Positions 1 through 6,555 of a DNA stretch of 11,100 bases are shown here, piece after piece. Both the position numbers and the translations under genes were made by a program. The notes under the pieces were generated by a model that was not told the origin of the DNA, searched no databases, and was given only the letters and a program-made list of their open reading frames with translations. Origin of the DNA: JBCCTJ01 sp039198585 (lineage in GTDB: Bacteria; Bacteroidota; Bacteroidia; Cytophagales; Amoebophilaceae); the NCBI GenBank assembly GCA_039198585.1, contig JBCCTJ010000027.1, positions 1 through 11,100 on the forward strand, given 5' to 3'. Position 1 is the first letter of the stretch. Each line of letters opens with the position of its first letter.

Positions 1-169
1 AACTTACTGTTTTTAGTTCCCCTCGTTTTTATAGTTTTCATATCTAGCATGAATGTTTTTGCTGTTGGTGAGGTAGATACTTGACTAAATTGCCTATTTG
101 ATAGATGACACAAGCTTGAATCTTCTACACTTGTCTCATCTGACCATGAAAACTTTCTTTTTGGGTTCT

Positions 170-1240
170 TTACAAGTCAAATTTAAAAGAATGGTTAGCT
201 TGTAAAGCACGTAAAAACTCATATTTCCATCTTACGGTATTGACTACATCATCCTGATGAACTGTTTCGACAGTTGTGTGCATATACTTAATAGGCTGTG
301 AGAGAAGTCCTGATGGTGTCCCTGCATTGGAGTACGCAAAGGCTTCTATATCAGTACCTGTTTCATATTGTGCAGCAGAGCGTTGGAAAGGAATTTTATT
401 TTTTTTGGCTACTTCCATCAGCATAGCATAGACCTTAGGTTGCACAGATGGTGCACTAAAAAGTACAGGCCCTTTCCCACAAGCTATATCTCCGTTCTTG
501 ATTTTACTGTAGTGAGGTGACTGTGTATCATGCGTGACATCTGTGATCAATGCTAAATTAGGCTTAATTTTTTCTGTAATCATAGCTGCTCCCCTGCGCC
601 CTACTTCTTCTTGCACTGCATTGACAATATAAAGTCCAAATGGCAGTTTAGTCTTTTTCTCATGTAACATACGGGCTACCTCTGCAATGATTACTCCCCC
701 TATTCGGTTATCAAGCGCTCTACCTGTCCAAAACTTGCCATTAAGTTCGCAAAGATCACGATCAAAAGTCACGATACTCCCTACCTCTACTCCTTTTTTG
801 CTAGCTTCTTCCTGAGAACTGAATCCAGCATCTAGCACAATGTTTTCTACATTCATTTTAGTTTTCTCCCTTTCTTTTCTTACATGAATAGCAGGCCACC
901 CAAAGACAGCTGGCAGATCTCCTTGCTCCCCATGGATAGTAGCCCGCATGGAAGGAGCAATCTGGTAGTCAGAGCCACCATTTCGAATTACATAGATATA
1001 TCCTTCTTTGGTAATATAGTTGACATACCAAGAAATTTCATCCGCATGAGCCTCTATGACAACTTTGTAGTCTGCTTGAGGGTTGATGATGCCTACTGCA
1101 TTGCCGTATACATCCACAAAGTAGTCATGAATGTAAGGTTTAATATAGTTTAACCATATTTTTTGCCCACTGATTTCCCGAGTTACTGGAGCTTTGTTGT
1201 TCAAGTATTCATATAAAAAATGATGATTAATTGTATTCAT
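170..1240 (-). CDS. M42 family metallo-aminopeptidase (FrvX/PepA-like)
   Basis: Cytoplasmic metallopeptidase of family M42, which removes N-terminal residues from short peptides with a two-metal centre, usually as a large tetrahedral assembly. The expected ligands are all visible in the 356-aa product: H65 and D67 (EAHADE), bridging D177 (GRALDN), catalytic E211 with ligand E212 (VQEEVG), D234 (ITDVTHD) and H321 (YMHTTVE). Length is normal for the family (about 340-370 aa). The start ATG overlaps the TGA of the upstream 98-aa gene as ATGA, which supports this start and suggests translational coupling. It is the last gene of a minus-strand run with peroxiredoxin and ferritin. Substrate preference (glutamyl, leucyl or general) cannot be read from the sequence; related proteins are often misnamed endoglucanase M. 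Family is sure, specificity is not. Confidence 0.93.
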   Translation of the reverse strand: MNTINHHFLYEYLNNKAPVTREISGQKIWLNYIKPYIHDYFVDVYGNAVGIINPQADYKVVIEAHADEISWYVNYITKEGYIYVIRNGGSDYQIAPSMRATIHGEQGDLPAVFGWPAIHVRKEREKTKMNVENIVLDAGFSSQEEASKKGVEVGSIVTFDRDLCELNGKFWTGRALDNRIGGVIIAEVARMLHEKKTKLPFGLYIVNAVQEEVGRRGAAMITEKIKPNLALITDVTHDTQSPHYSKIKNGDIACGKGPVLFSAPSVQPKVYAMLMEVAKKNKIPFQRSAAQYETGTDIEAFAYSNAGTPSGLLSQPIKYMHTTVETVHQDDVVNTVRWKYEFLRALQANHSFKFDL

Positions 1241-1533
1241 ATCCTATTCTTAATATGGTGTAATAAAATGCTAAGTTCAATAAGTGATTTCTCCAATCCT
1301 TTCAACATACTTTCTAAGTGTAGGGTAGCTTTATGCTTGACAGTTTCTTGCATATCCTTCCTCAAATGAGCAACAGCCTGATTGTCTATTTCTTCAAAAT
1401 GCTTTTCTCGAGTAGCGGCTACTAGCACGCCATCAAGAAAAGCATCTATAGCTATTGCCACATCTTCCCTGAAGATCTTCTCTATCTCAAGTTTAAGTGA
1501 CTCTTGGAGCAATGATAGTGTCCTATTGTGCAT
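1237..1533 (-). CDS. Hypothetical 98-aa helical protein, coupled to the M42 peptidase
   Basis: I do not recognise this 98-aa protein. It is predicted to be almost entirely helical and amphipathic, rich in Leu, Glu, Lys and His, with no signal peptide, no convincing membrane segment and no cysteines. Reasons to believe it is a gene: it fills the only gap between two real genes on the same strand, starts 24 bp after the ferritin stop, and its TGA overlaps the peptidase ATG (ATGA). A His/Glu-rich C-terminal half (for example VKHKATLHLE and LLHHIK) could bind metal, which would suit a ferritin neighbour, but that is a guess. It could be a small helical adaptor or regulator of the operon. There is no Shine-Dalgarno upstream, as for the other genes here. 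Confidence 0.65.
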   Translation of the reverse strand: MHNRTLSLLQESLKLEIEKIFREDVAIAIDAFLDGVLVAATREKHFEEIDNQAVAHLRKDMQETVKHKATLHLESMLKGLEKSLIELSILLHHIKNRI

Positions 1534-1557
1534 AGTCGCGATTTTTATTCACTGTTT

Positions 1558-2052
1558 CTACTGTGATAGTTTGATTAACTCTTGGTCAATTGTATAAATA
1601 TTCATGCCCATCTCTTCTCCTCCTATTAGTTCAAAAAGATCATTGGCTTTGCGTGCTGTAGATTCTTCCTCACGTTGTTCTTCTACAAACCATTGCAAGA
1701 AATTGAAGGAAGCATAATCCTTTGCTGCTAAGCATGTTGTTACAAGGTGATGAATAGAGGTTGTTATTTTTTGCTCATTGGCTAGTACTTCTCTGAATAG
1801 GCTATGTAATGATTGGTAGCTGGGCGTACTGCCTACATGATCAGGAATGATAGGCTGTCTACCAAGATCAGTAAGATAATATACTAGTTTCATCATGTGG
1901 TTTTTTTCTTCATCTGACTGCTTGTATAGAAATTGAGCAGCACCAGGATAATGAGCTACTTCACTCCAGGTAGCCATCCCTAAGTACTCCATAGAACTTT
2001 GAAATTCTAGTGCTATTTGCTGATTAAAAAGCTTTTCTATACGTTCATCCAT
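1558..2052 (-). CDS. ftnA: Non-haem bacterial ferritin
   Basis: Iron-storage ferritin of the FtnA type, which oxidises Fe(II) at a di-iron ferroxidase centre and stores ferric mineral inside a 24-subunit shell in the cytoplasm. The 164-aa length is typical. The ferroxidase residues of E. coli FtnA (E17, E50, H53, E94, Q127, E130) all have counterparts one position earlier: E16, E49, H52 (DEEKNH), E93 (ANEQ), Q126 and E129 (EEQREEE). No haem-ligand Met in the bacterioferritin context was recognised, so ferritin is preferred over bacterioferritin. The gene starts 6 bp after the peroxiredoxin stop and is followed 24 bp later by the 98-aa gene. Pairing with a peroxidase makes sense because storing Fe(II) limits Fenton chemistry. 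Confidence 0.93.
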   Translation of the reverse strand: MDERIEKLFNQQIALEFQSSMEYLGMATWSEVAHYPGAAQFLYKQSDEEKNHMMKLVYYLTDLGRQPIIPDHVGSTPSYQSLHSLFREVLANEQKITTSIHHLVTTCLAAKDYASFNFLQWFVEEQREEESTARKANDLFELIGGEEMGMNIYTIDQELIKLSQ

Positions 2053-2058
2053 ATTCAG

Positions 2059-2736
2059 TTACTTAGTTGTTTTACCTTTGCATGCTCCTTGACAGTTAGT
2101 AGGCGAATCAGGATTCTCTTGTATATATCTCTTAATCCCTAGGGGTGTAGGTTCTATAGTTGCTTCGCCTGCTTGCCAACCTGCTGGACATACAGTTCCA
2201 TCTTGTTTGGTCTTTCTCCACATATCTACGACGCGCAAAAGTTCATCAATATTACGACCCAATCCTAGATCGTGTGTACTTGCATAGCGTATGATGCCCT
2301 CTTCATCTATTAAAAAGGAAGCACGATAAGCAAATGGATTGCCCTCAAAAATCATCAACCCATCTTCATCGTAATCCCATGTTCCACCTAATGCTTCGTA
2401 GTTAGCTGCAATCGCTTTACTCTCATCTGCTACTAAAGGGTAAGTAACACCTTGGATACCTCCTTCCTCTACTGGTGTTTGAAGCCAAGCAAAGTGAGTT
2501 TCTACGCTGTCTGTGGATATGGCTATGACAGCAACGCCACGCTCTTGAAATAAATGCAATCTTTTCTGAAGAGCCAAGAGCTCAGTAGGACATACAAACG
2601 TAAAGTCCTTTGGATAAAAAAAGAGTAGAATAGGCTGCTTGCCGATCCACGAAGATAATGAAAAGTCTTGTACAATTTGCCCTTCTACTACGGCAGGGGC
2701 TATAAAAGTAGGCGCTGGATGATTGATGAGTGACAT
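2059..2736 (-). CDS. Typical 2-Cys peroxiredoxin (AhpC/Prx1 family)
   Basis: Thiol peroxidase that reduces hydrogen peroxide, organic peroxides and probably peroxynitrite. The 225-aa product has a thioredoxin fold with the peroxidatic site YPKDFTFVCPTE (C49, T46, P42) and the resolving Cys in the TVCPAGW motif (C183); R138 in the YRASF segment fits the conserved active-site Arg. The stretch GGTWDYDEDGLMIFEGNPF (residues 117-135) appears several residues longer than the usual loop before that Arg. The C-terminal tail carries an extra Cys pair (C215 and C219, NCQGAC) and lacks the YF motif of hyperoxidation-sensitive eukaryotic forms. It is the first gene of the minus-strand run; ferritin follows after 6 bp. 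No AhpF or thioredoxin reductase is in the window, so its reductant is unknown. Confidence 0.95.
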   Translation of the reverse strand: MSLINHPAPTFIAPAVVEGQIVQDFSLSSWIGKQPILLFFYPKDFTFVCPTELLALQKRLHLFQERGVAVIAISTDSVETHFAWLQTPVEEGGIQGVTYPLVADESKAIAANYEALGGTWDYDEDGLMIFEGNPFAYRASFLIDEEGIIRYASTHDLGLGRNIDELLRVVDMWRKTKQDGTVCPAGWQAGEATIEPTPLGIKRYIQENPDSPTNCQGACKGKTTK

Positions 2737-2762
2737 AACTATGATTATTACAGCATTTTAGG

Positions 2763-2798
2763 CAAATTTACTATATCAAGAGCATATAGCCATACAAA
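2763..2798 (-). promoter_or_regulatory. Candidate Bacteroidota promoter for the peroxiredoxin operon
   Basis: On the minus strand TAAATTTG (2770 to 2763) matches the Bacteroidota -7 consensus TAnnTTTG exactly, and TTTG (2798 to 2795) lies upstream as a possible -33 box. The 24-nt spacer is longer than the usual 19-21, which lowers confidence. Transcription would begin near 2757, leaving a leader of about 20 nt before the peroxiredoxin ATG. Confidence 0.45.
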
Positions 2799-2880
2799 TT
2801 GAAGTGTCTTGCTAGATGTTTGAAAACCTCGTCAGTAAAAGCCTCAGTGATTCTGCGCGCATTAACTACAAAGAATTGTT

Positions 2881-2888
2881 TAAGTTTG
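2881..2888 (+). promoter_or_regulatory. Possible -7 element for the sirtuin gene
   Basis: TAAGTTTG fits TAnnTTTG and lies about 50 bp before the chosen sirtuin ATG at 2940. No TTTG was found at the right distance upstream, so only half of the promoter signature is present. If used, it rules out the longer frame that opens at 2799. Confidence 0.25.
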
Positions 2889-2939
2889 CGTTGTCTTCTT
2901 TTATTAAAAAACAAGTCGAATTTCGAATTTATTACTAAC

Positions 2940-4172
2940 ATGTTTTCAACCAACTCAAATTATGCCTATTCCGGAAGTAGTTTTTACTTGCTATTTTTTT
3001 TAAGCCCTTTCTTTGTTGCTACTACCCCGGTACCCTCAAAAACAGTTCATCAGTATCAAGGTGATACTTATGTAGTACAACAAGATAAAGAGCAAAAAAA
3101 AATAATACCTAAACAACAGCCTGCTAAAACTATTTTCAACAATCCAGCGTTTCTATTCTTCTCAAAATATATAGCTTCCATAGAGGCGATTATAATAGCA
3201 TTATTATCCATTGTTATTTTTTTAACAACGAGATCAAGTTACAAGCAAAATCGAGGAGAAGAACACAAGCAAGATCGAGGAGAAGAAGAAAATGATACCT
3301 CTTCTTTAAGTGCTTATGAAAAAATTAAACTACAAGCTATTGCACAAGATATTAAAGAGGGTAAAACTAAAAACATTGTAATTCTTACAGGAGCTGGAAT
3401 TTCTACGAATGGTGGAATACCAGATTTCAGAAGTGAGGGAGGATTTTATAACCGCGTGAAAGAGTACTATCAAAAAAAAGGACAGAGTATGCCACCTGAA
3501 TTAAAGAGTGCTTCAGATTTTTATACTAATAAATTTCTCGAAAAAAACCCTGAAGATTTTTATGCTATTTTACAACGTTATGGTAAGCTCAGCGGTGGGA
3601 CTCCTACCTTGACTCACTACTTTTTTACGCTCCTTGATCAAAAAGGGCTCTTAACCCAATATTATACTCAAAATGTAGATGATCTTGAAAAAAAAGCAGG
3701 CTTGTCAGGGGAAAAAATTTATCAATATCATGGTTCTATGGATGGAGCCCACTGTATGAAATGCAAGAGAAAAGCTTCGCAAGAAGCGATGAAGCCTTTT
3801 TATCAAAGTGGAGAAGCCGCAATGTGTAGCAAACTACATGGTAAGATATGTGATGGCGTAATGAAGCCTAATGCAGTATTTTTTGGAGACCCTGTTCATA
3901 TTGATCCCAATGCTAGTACAATAGCTAAAGAAAGTGACTTGATTATCATACTTGGCACCTCTTTAAGAGTCTATCCTTTTGCAGGAATTCCTGATGATGC
4001 TCCTTCGGAGACGCCTAGACTATTTGTGACTAAAGCTCTTGAAAACAGTGTGAAAGAAAAGTTTACAAGAAAGCATGATTTATTAGTCCTCCATGACTGT
4101 GATTTCGTTATTAAATATTTGATTGATTGTCTAGGATGGGAAAATGAAATAGCCACAATTATGCAAAAGTGA
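2940..4172 (+). CDS. Membrane-anchored Sir2-family NAD-dependent deacylase, eukaryote-type
   Basis: Sirtuin, which removes acyl groups from lysines using NAD+. In the 410-aa product, residues 13-33 and 77-97 are hydrophobic (signal sequence or TM1, then TM2), joined by a Lys-rich loop; a charged linker follows, with the Sir2 domain from about 125 to 400. Key motifs: GAGIST (151-156), GIPDFRS (159-165), TQNVDDLE (243-250), catalytic H264 (YHGS), NAVFFGD (311-317) and GTSLRVYPFA (339-348). Zinc Cys: C272, C275, C296, C304. The motif set resembles eukaryotic SIRT1-3-like enzymes more than short bacterial CobB. The frame opens at 2799, but the first 47 residues are unconvincing; the ATG at 2940 puts a hydrophobic segment at the N-terminus as expected for a signal or anchor. 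Divergent from the peroxiredoxin operon; target unknown. Confidence 0.9.
   Translation: MFSTNSNYAYSGSSFYLLFFLSPFFVATTPVPSKTVHQYQGDTYVVQQDKEQKKIIPKQQPAKTIFNNPAFLFFSKYIASIEAIIIALLSIVIFLTTRSSYKQNRGEEHKQDRGEEENDTSSLSAYEKIKLQAIAQDIKEGKTKNIVILTGAGISTNGGIPDFRSEGGFYNRVKEYYQKKGQSMPPELKSASDFYTNKFLEKNPEDFYAILQRYGKLSGGTPTLTHYFFTLLDQKGLLTQYYTQNVDDLEKKAGLSGEKIYQYHGSMDGAHCMKCKRKASQEAMKPFYQSGEAAMCSKLHGKICDGVMKPNAVFFGDPVHIDPNASTIAKESDLIIILGTSLRVYPFAGIPDDAPSETPRLFVTKALENSVKEKFTRKHDLLVLHDCDFVIKYLIDCLGWENEIATIMQK
3241..3288 (+). repeat. 24-bp tandem duplication in the sirtuin linker
   Basis: Two adjacent 24-bp units (3241-3264 and 3265-3288) differ at 2 of 24 positions. They encode KQNRGEEH then KQDRGEEE in the linker between the second hydrophobic segment and the Sir2 domain, so the duplication keeps frame and adds eight charged residues. 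Confidence 0.85.
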
Positions 4173-4576
4173 AAAATATCCAAATTGAGATCTTTATGAA
4201 CGGTTAAAAAATTGAAACCGAATCGAGATAATAGGAGCTGTTTTTCTAAGTGATGAAAGCATGCGACTTGACATAGCAATAGCGTTTCTCAACATGAAAA
4301 TACATATTGCCCTTTCGAATGAAGCCTGCATAGCAAGGGAATTTGAGAAATCCCTACTTGTGTGTGAGGCCTCTCCACTAACACGCAAGGTGACAAAAGT
4401 ATGGGAGTCCCTATTTTTACCTCATTTTTCATCTGACACGACCAAAATGGGCCACTTATTGCTTGAGTAGAAGCATCATTGGCACGATACAATTCTAATT
4501 ATCCCTTGTATGAACTCTTTTTACTATTTTTGTCTTCATAAAGTCTTTTGTGTAAAACAGCTAGAGTCCAACAATT
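4173..4576. other. Intergenic region of about 400 bp with no recognised gene
   Basis: No convincing gene was found between the sirtuin stop and gyrB. Three short frames (4261-4470 plus; 4194-4388 and 4289-4492 minus) overlap one another and resemble nothing I know. Visible structure: a hairpin at 4336-4355 (AGGG-ATTT pairing with AAAT-CCCT around a GAG loop, one bulged A), a GAGGCCTC palindrome at 4366-4373, and the gyrB promoter candidate near the right end. The hairpin has no T-run, so it is not a standard terminator. It could be a decayed gene, a small RNA or a long leader; none can be chosen from the sequence alone. Confidence 0.5.
4525..4532 (+). promoter_or_regulatory. Candidate -7 box of the gyrB promoter
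   Basis: TATTTTTG is an exact match to TAnnTTTG, 44 bp before the gyrB ATG. The best upstream partner is CTTG at 4505-4508, with a short 16-nt spacer and one mismatch to TTTG. Transcription would start near 4539 and leave a leader of about 38 nt. Confidence 0.4.
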
Positions 4577-6532
4577 ATGAATCAAAAAAATCAGAAAAGG
4601 AGTAACTATTCAGCCCAAAACATACAGGTACTAGAGGGGCTAGAGGCAGTTAGAAAGCGGCCTGCTATGTATATTGGAGATATTGGAACAAGAGGACTGC
4701 ATCACCTAGTATGGGAAGTAGTAGATAACGCTGTGGATGAATCACTAGCGGGCTTTTGTACCGAGGTCAATATTACAGTACATCCCGATCATGCCATTAC
4801 AGTCAGTGACAATGGACGGGGTATTCCAGTCGATATTCACCCCAAAGTGAAAAAGCCTACACTAGAAGTCGTTATGACAGTTCTCCACGCAGGAGGAAAA
4901 TTTGACAAAGATGCCTACCAAGTATCTGGAGGACTGCATGGTGTAGGGGTTTCTTGTGTCAATGCTCTTTCAGGCTACCTCAAAGCCACAATCCATCGAG
5001 ATGGTAAAAGTTATGAGCAAACTTACTCCAAAGGGATTCCTACCAGTCAAGTGGAGGAAGTAGGTAATTCTTCCCAAAGAGGAACTACCATCTATTTCCG
5101 ACCTGATGAAACTATTTTTACTACGACAACCTATCAGTATGATACCATTGTAGGGAGACTACGAGAGCTAGCCTTCCTTAATCCGGGCCTCCGCTTGCAA
5201 TTGACAGACATGCGTACCACCCAAGAAGATGGATCATATAAGCAAGATATATTCTTTTCAGAGGGAGGGCTCAATGAGTTTGTTACCTTTATAGATAGTA
5301 GCCGTGATTCCATATTACCAGCCCCCATTACAGTAACGGGTAAGAAGAATGGCGTCATAGTAGAAGTCGCCTTTACCTACAATACAGGCTATAGTGAGAA
5401 CTTAGTCTCTTATGTCAATAATATCAATACCATAGAAGGAGGAACCCATGTGGGAGGCTTTAGGCGTGCTATTACGCGTACGCTAAAAAGCTATGCAGAA
5501 ACCTCGGGCGCTTTAGAAAAAGTCAAAATAACCATTGTCGGAGATGATTTTCGTGAAGGTATTACAGCAGTCATTGCTACCAAAGTGCCAGAGCCACAGT
5601 TTGAAGGACAGACCAAAACCAAGCTAGGCAATGCTGAAGTAACAGGTATTGTGGATAAGGCAGTCAGTGATGCTCTGCAAGTCTACCTAGAAGAACATCC
5701 TAAACAGGCTAAGACGATTTTGTCCAAAGTAATTGCTGCTGCCCAGGCTCGTCATGCTGCCCGCAAGGCACGTGATATGATCCGCAGCAAAACGACTATC
5801 AAAACCACATCGCTGCCAGGTAAGCTAGCGCCTTGCATCAATACAAACCCTGAAGAATCAGAAATATTTCTTACCGAAGGACAATCTGCAAGCGGTACTG
5901 CTAAGCAGGGGCGCAATCGTCATACACAGGCGATCCTTTCTTTGCGAGGTAAGATCCTCAATGTAGATAAAACACAGGAGTACAAAATCTACGAAAATGA
6001 AGAACTCAAAAATATTATTATCTCTTTGGGAGTTACTTTTGGTACAGACGAGGATCAGCGAGCCGTCAATATGGAAAAGCTGCGGTATCATAAGATCATT
6101 ATTATGACAGATGCTGATGTAGACGGCAAGCATATCAGTACGCTTATTTTGACCTTCTTCTTTCGCTACATGCCCGACCTATTTCAGCAAGGCTATGTCT
6201 ACCTTGCACAGCCTCCCCTCTATCTCGTAAAAAAAGGAAATGAAAAACATTATTGTTGGAATGAAGAAGAGCAAGCGCAGCTCATTGCTATGCTGGAAGT
6301 AAAACCTGGTAAAGGCAATATCACCATACAGCGCTACAAAGGACTAGGTGAAATGAATGCTGATCAGCTTTGGAATACTACCTTAAATCCTGAAACCAGA
6401 AAACTGAAGCAAGTTACTGTGGAGTCTGCTGCCGAAGCTGATCGACTCTTCTCTATGCTGATGGGCGGAGACGTACCCCCTCGAAGAGCATTTATACAAA
6501 ATCATGCGCAGTATGCTGAACTTGATGTATAG
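4577..6532 (+). CDS. gyrB: DNA gyrase subunit B
   Basis: ATPase subunit of DNA gyrase, which with GyrA introduces negative supercoils. At 651 aa it is the short form without the roughly 170-aa insert of E. coli GyrB. The GHKL ATPase domain shows E47 and N51 (WEVVDNAVDE), D78 (SDNGRG), the ATP lid GGLHGVGVS (118-126) and the transducer Q345/K347 (GQTKTKLG). The TOPRIM domain has Mg ligands E434, D512 and D514 (TDADVDG), and the tail has YKGLGEM (587-593). Oddity: the usual EGDSAGG reads EGQSASG (434-440), with Gln at the position of E. coli D426, a quinolone-resistance site; P445 and S of DGSH (E. coli) are replaced by S455 and K518. The following AKQGRNR and RGKILNVDK segments favour GyrB over ParE. 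First gene of a pair with the antiporter, 23 bp apart. Confidence 0.95.
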   Translation: MNQKNQKRSNYSAQNIQVLEGLEAVRKRPAMYIGDIGTRGLHHLVWEVVDNAVDESLAGFCTEVNITVHPDHAITVSDNGRGIPVDIHPKVKKPTLEVVMTVLHAGGKFDKDAYQVSGGLHGVGVSCVNALSGYLKATIHRDGKSYEQTYSKGIPTSQVEEVGNSSQRGTTIYFRPDETIFTTTTYQYDTIVGRLRELAFLNPGLRLQLTDMRTTQEDGSYKQDIFFSEGGLNEFVTFIDSSRDSILPAPITVTGKKNGVIVEVAFTYNTGYSENLVSYVNNINTIEGGTHVGGFRRAITRTLKSYAETSGALEKVKITIVGDDFREGITAVIATKVPEPQFEGQTKTKLGNAEVTGIVDKAVSDALQVYLEEHPKQAKTILSKVIAAAQARHAARKARDMIRSKTTIKTTSLPGKLAPCINTNPEESEIFLTEGQSASGTAKQGRNRHTQAILSLRGKILNVDKTQEYKIYENEELKNIIISLGVTFGTDEDQRAVNMEKLRYHKIIIMTDADVDGKHISTLILTFFFRYMPDLFQQGYVYLAQPPLYLVKKGNEKHYCWNEEEQAQLIAMLEVKPGKGNITIQRYKGLGEMNADQLWNTTLNPETRKLKQVTVESAAEADRLFSMLMGGDVPPRRAFIQNHAQYAELDV

Positions 6533-6555
6533 CCTTTTTTGCCGTCAACTAACCT

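Noticed and set aside
2799..2939. N-terminal extension of the sirtuin frame by 47 residues
   Set aside because: The residues look random, the region holds promoter-like octamers, and the ATG at 2940 gives a sensible N-terminal hydrophobic segment.
3971..4279. 102-codon minus-strand frame
   Set aside because: Mostly antisense to the well-supported Sir2 domain and its 3' flank; no family resemblance.
4310..4328. tRNA-like TTCGAAT in the gyrB upstream gap
   Set aside because: No flanking T-stem pairing, acceptor stem or anticodon arm could be drawn.
4194..4492. Three short overlapping frames of 64-69 codons on both strands
   Set aside because: They overlap each other, have no promoter or recognisable motif, and no start context distinguishes one.
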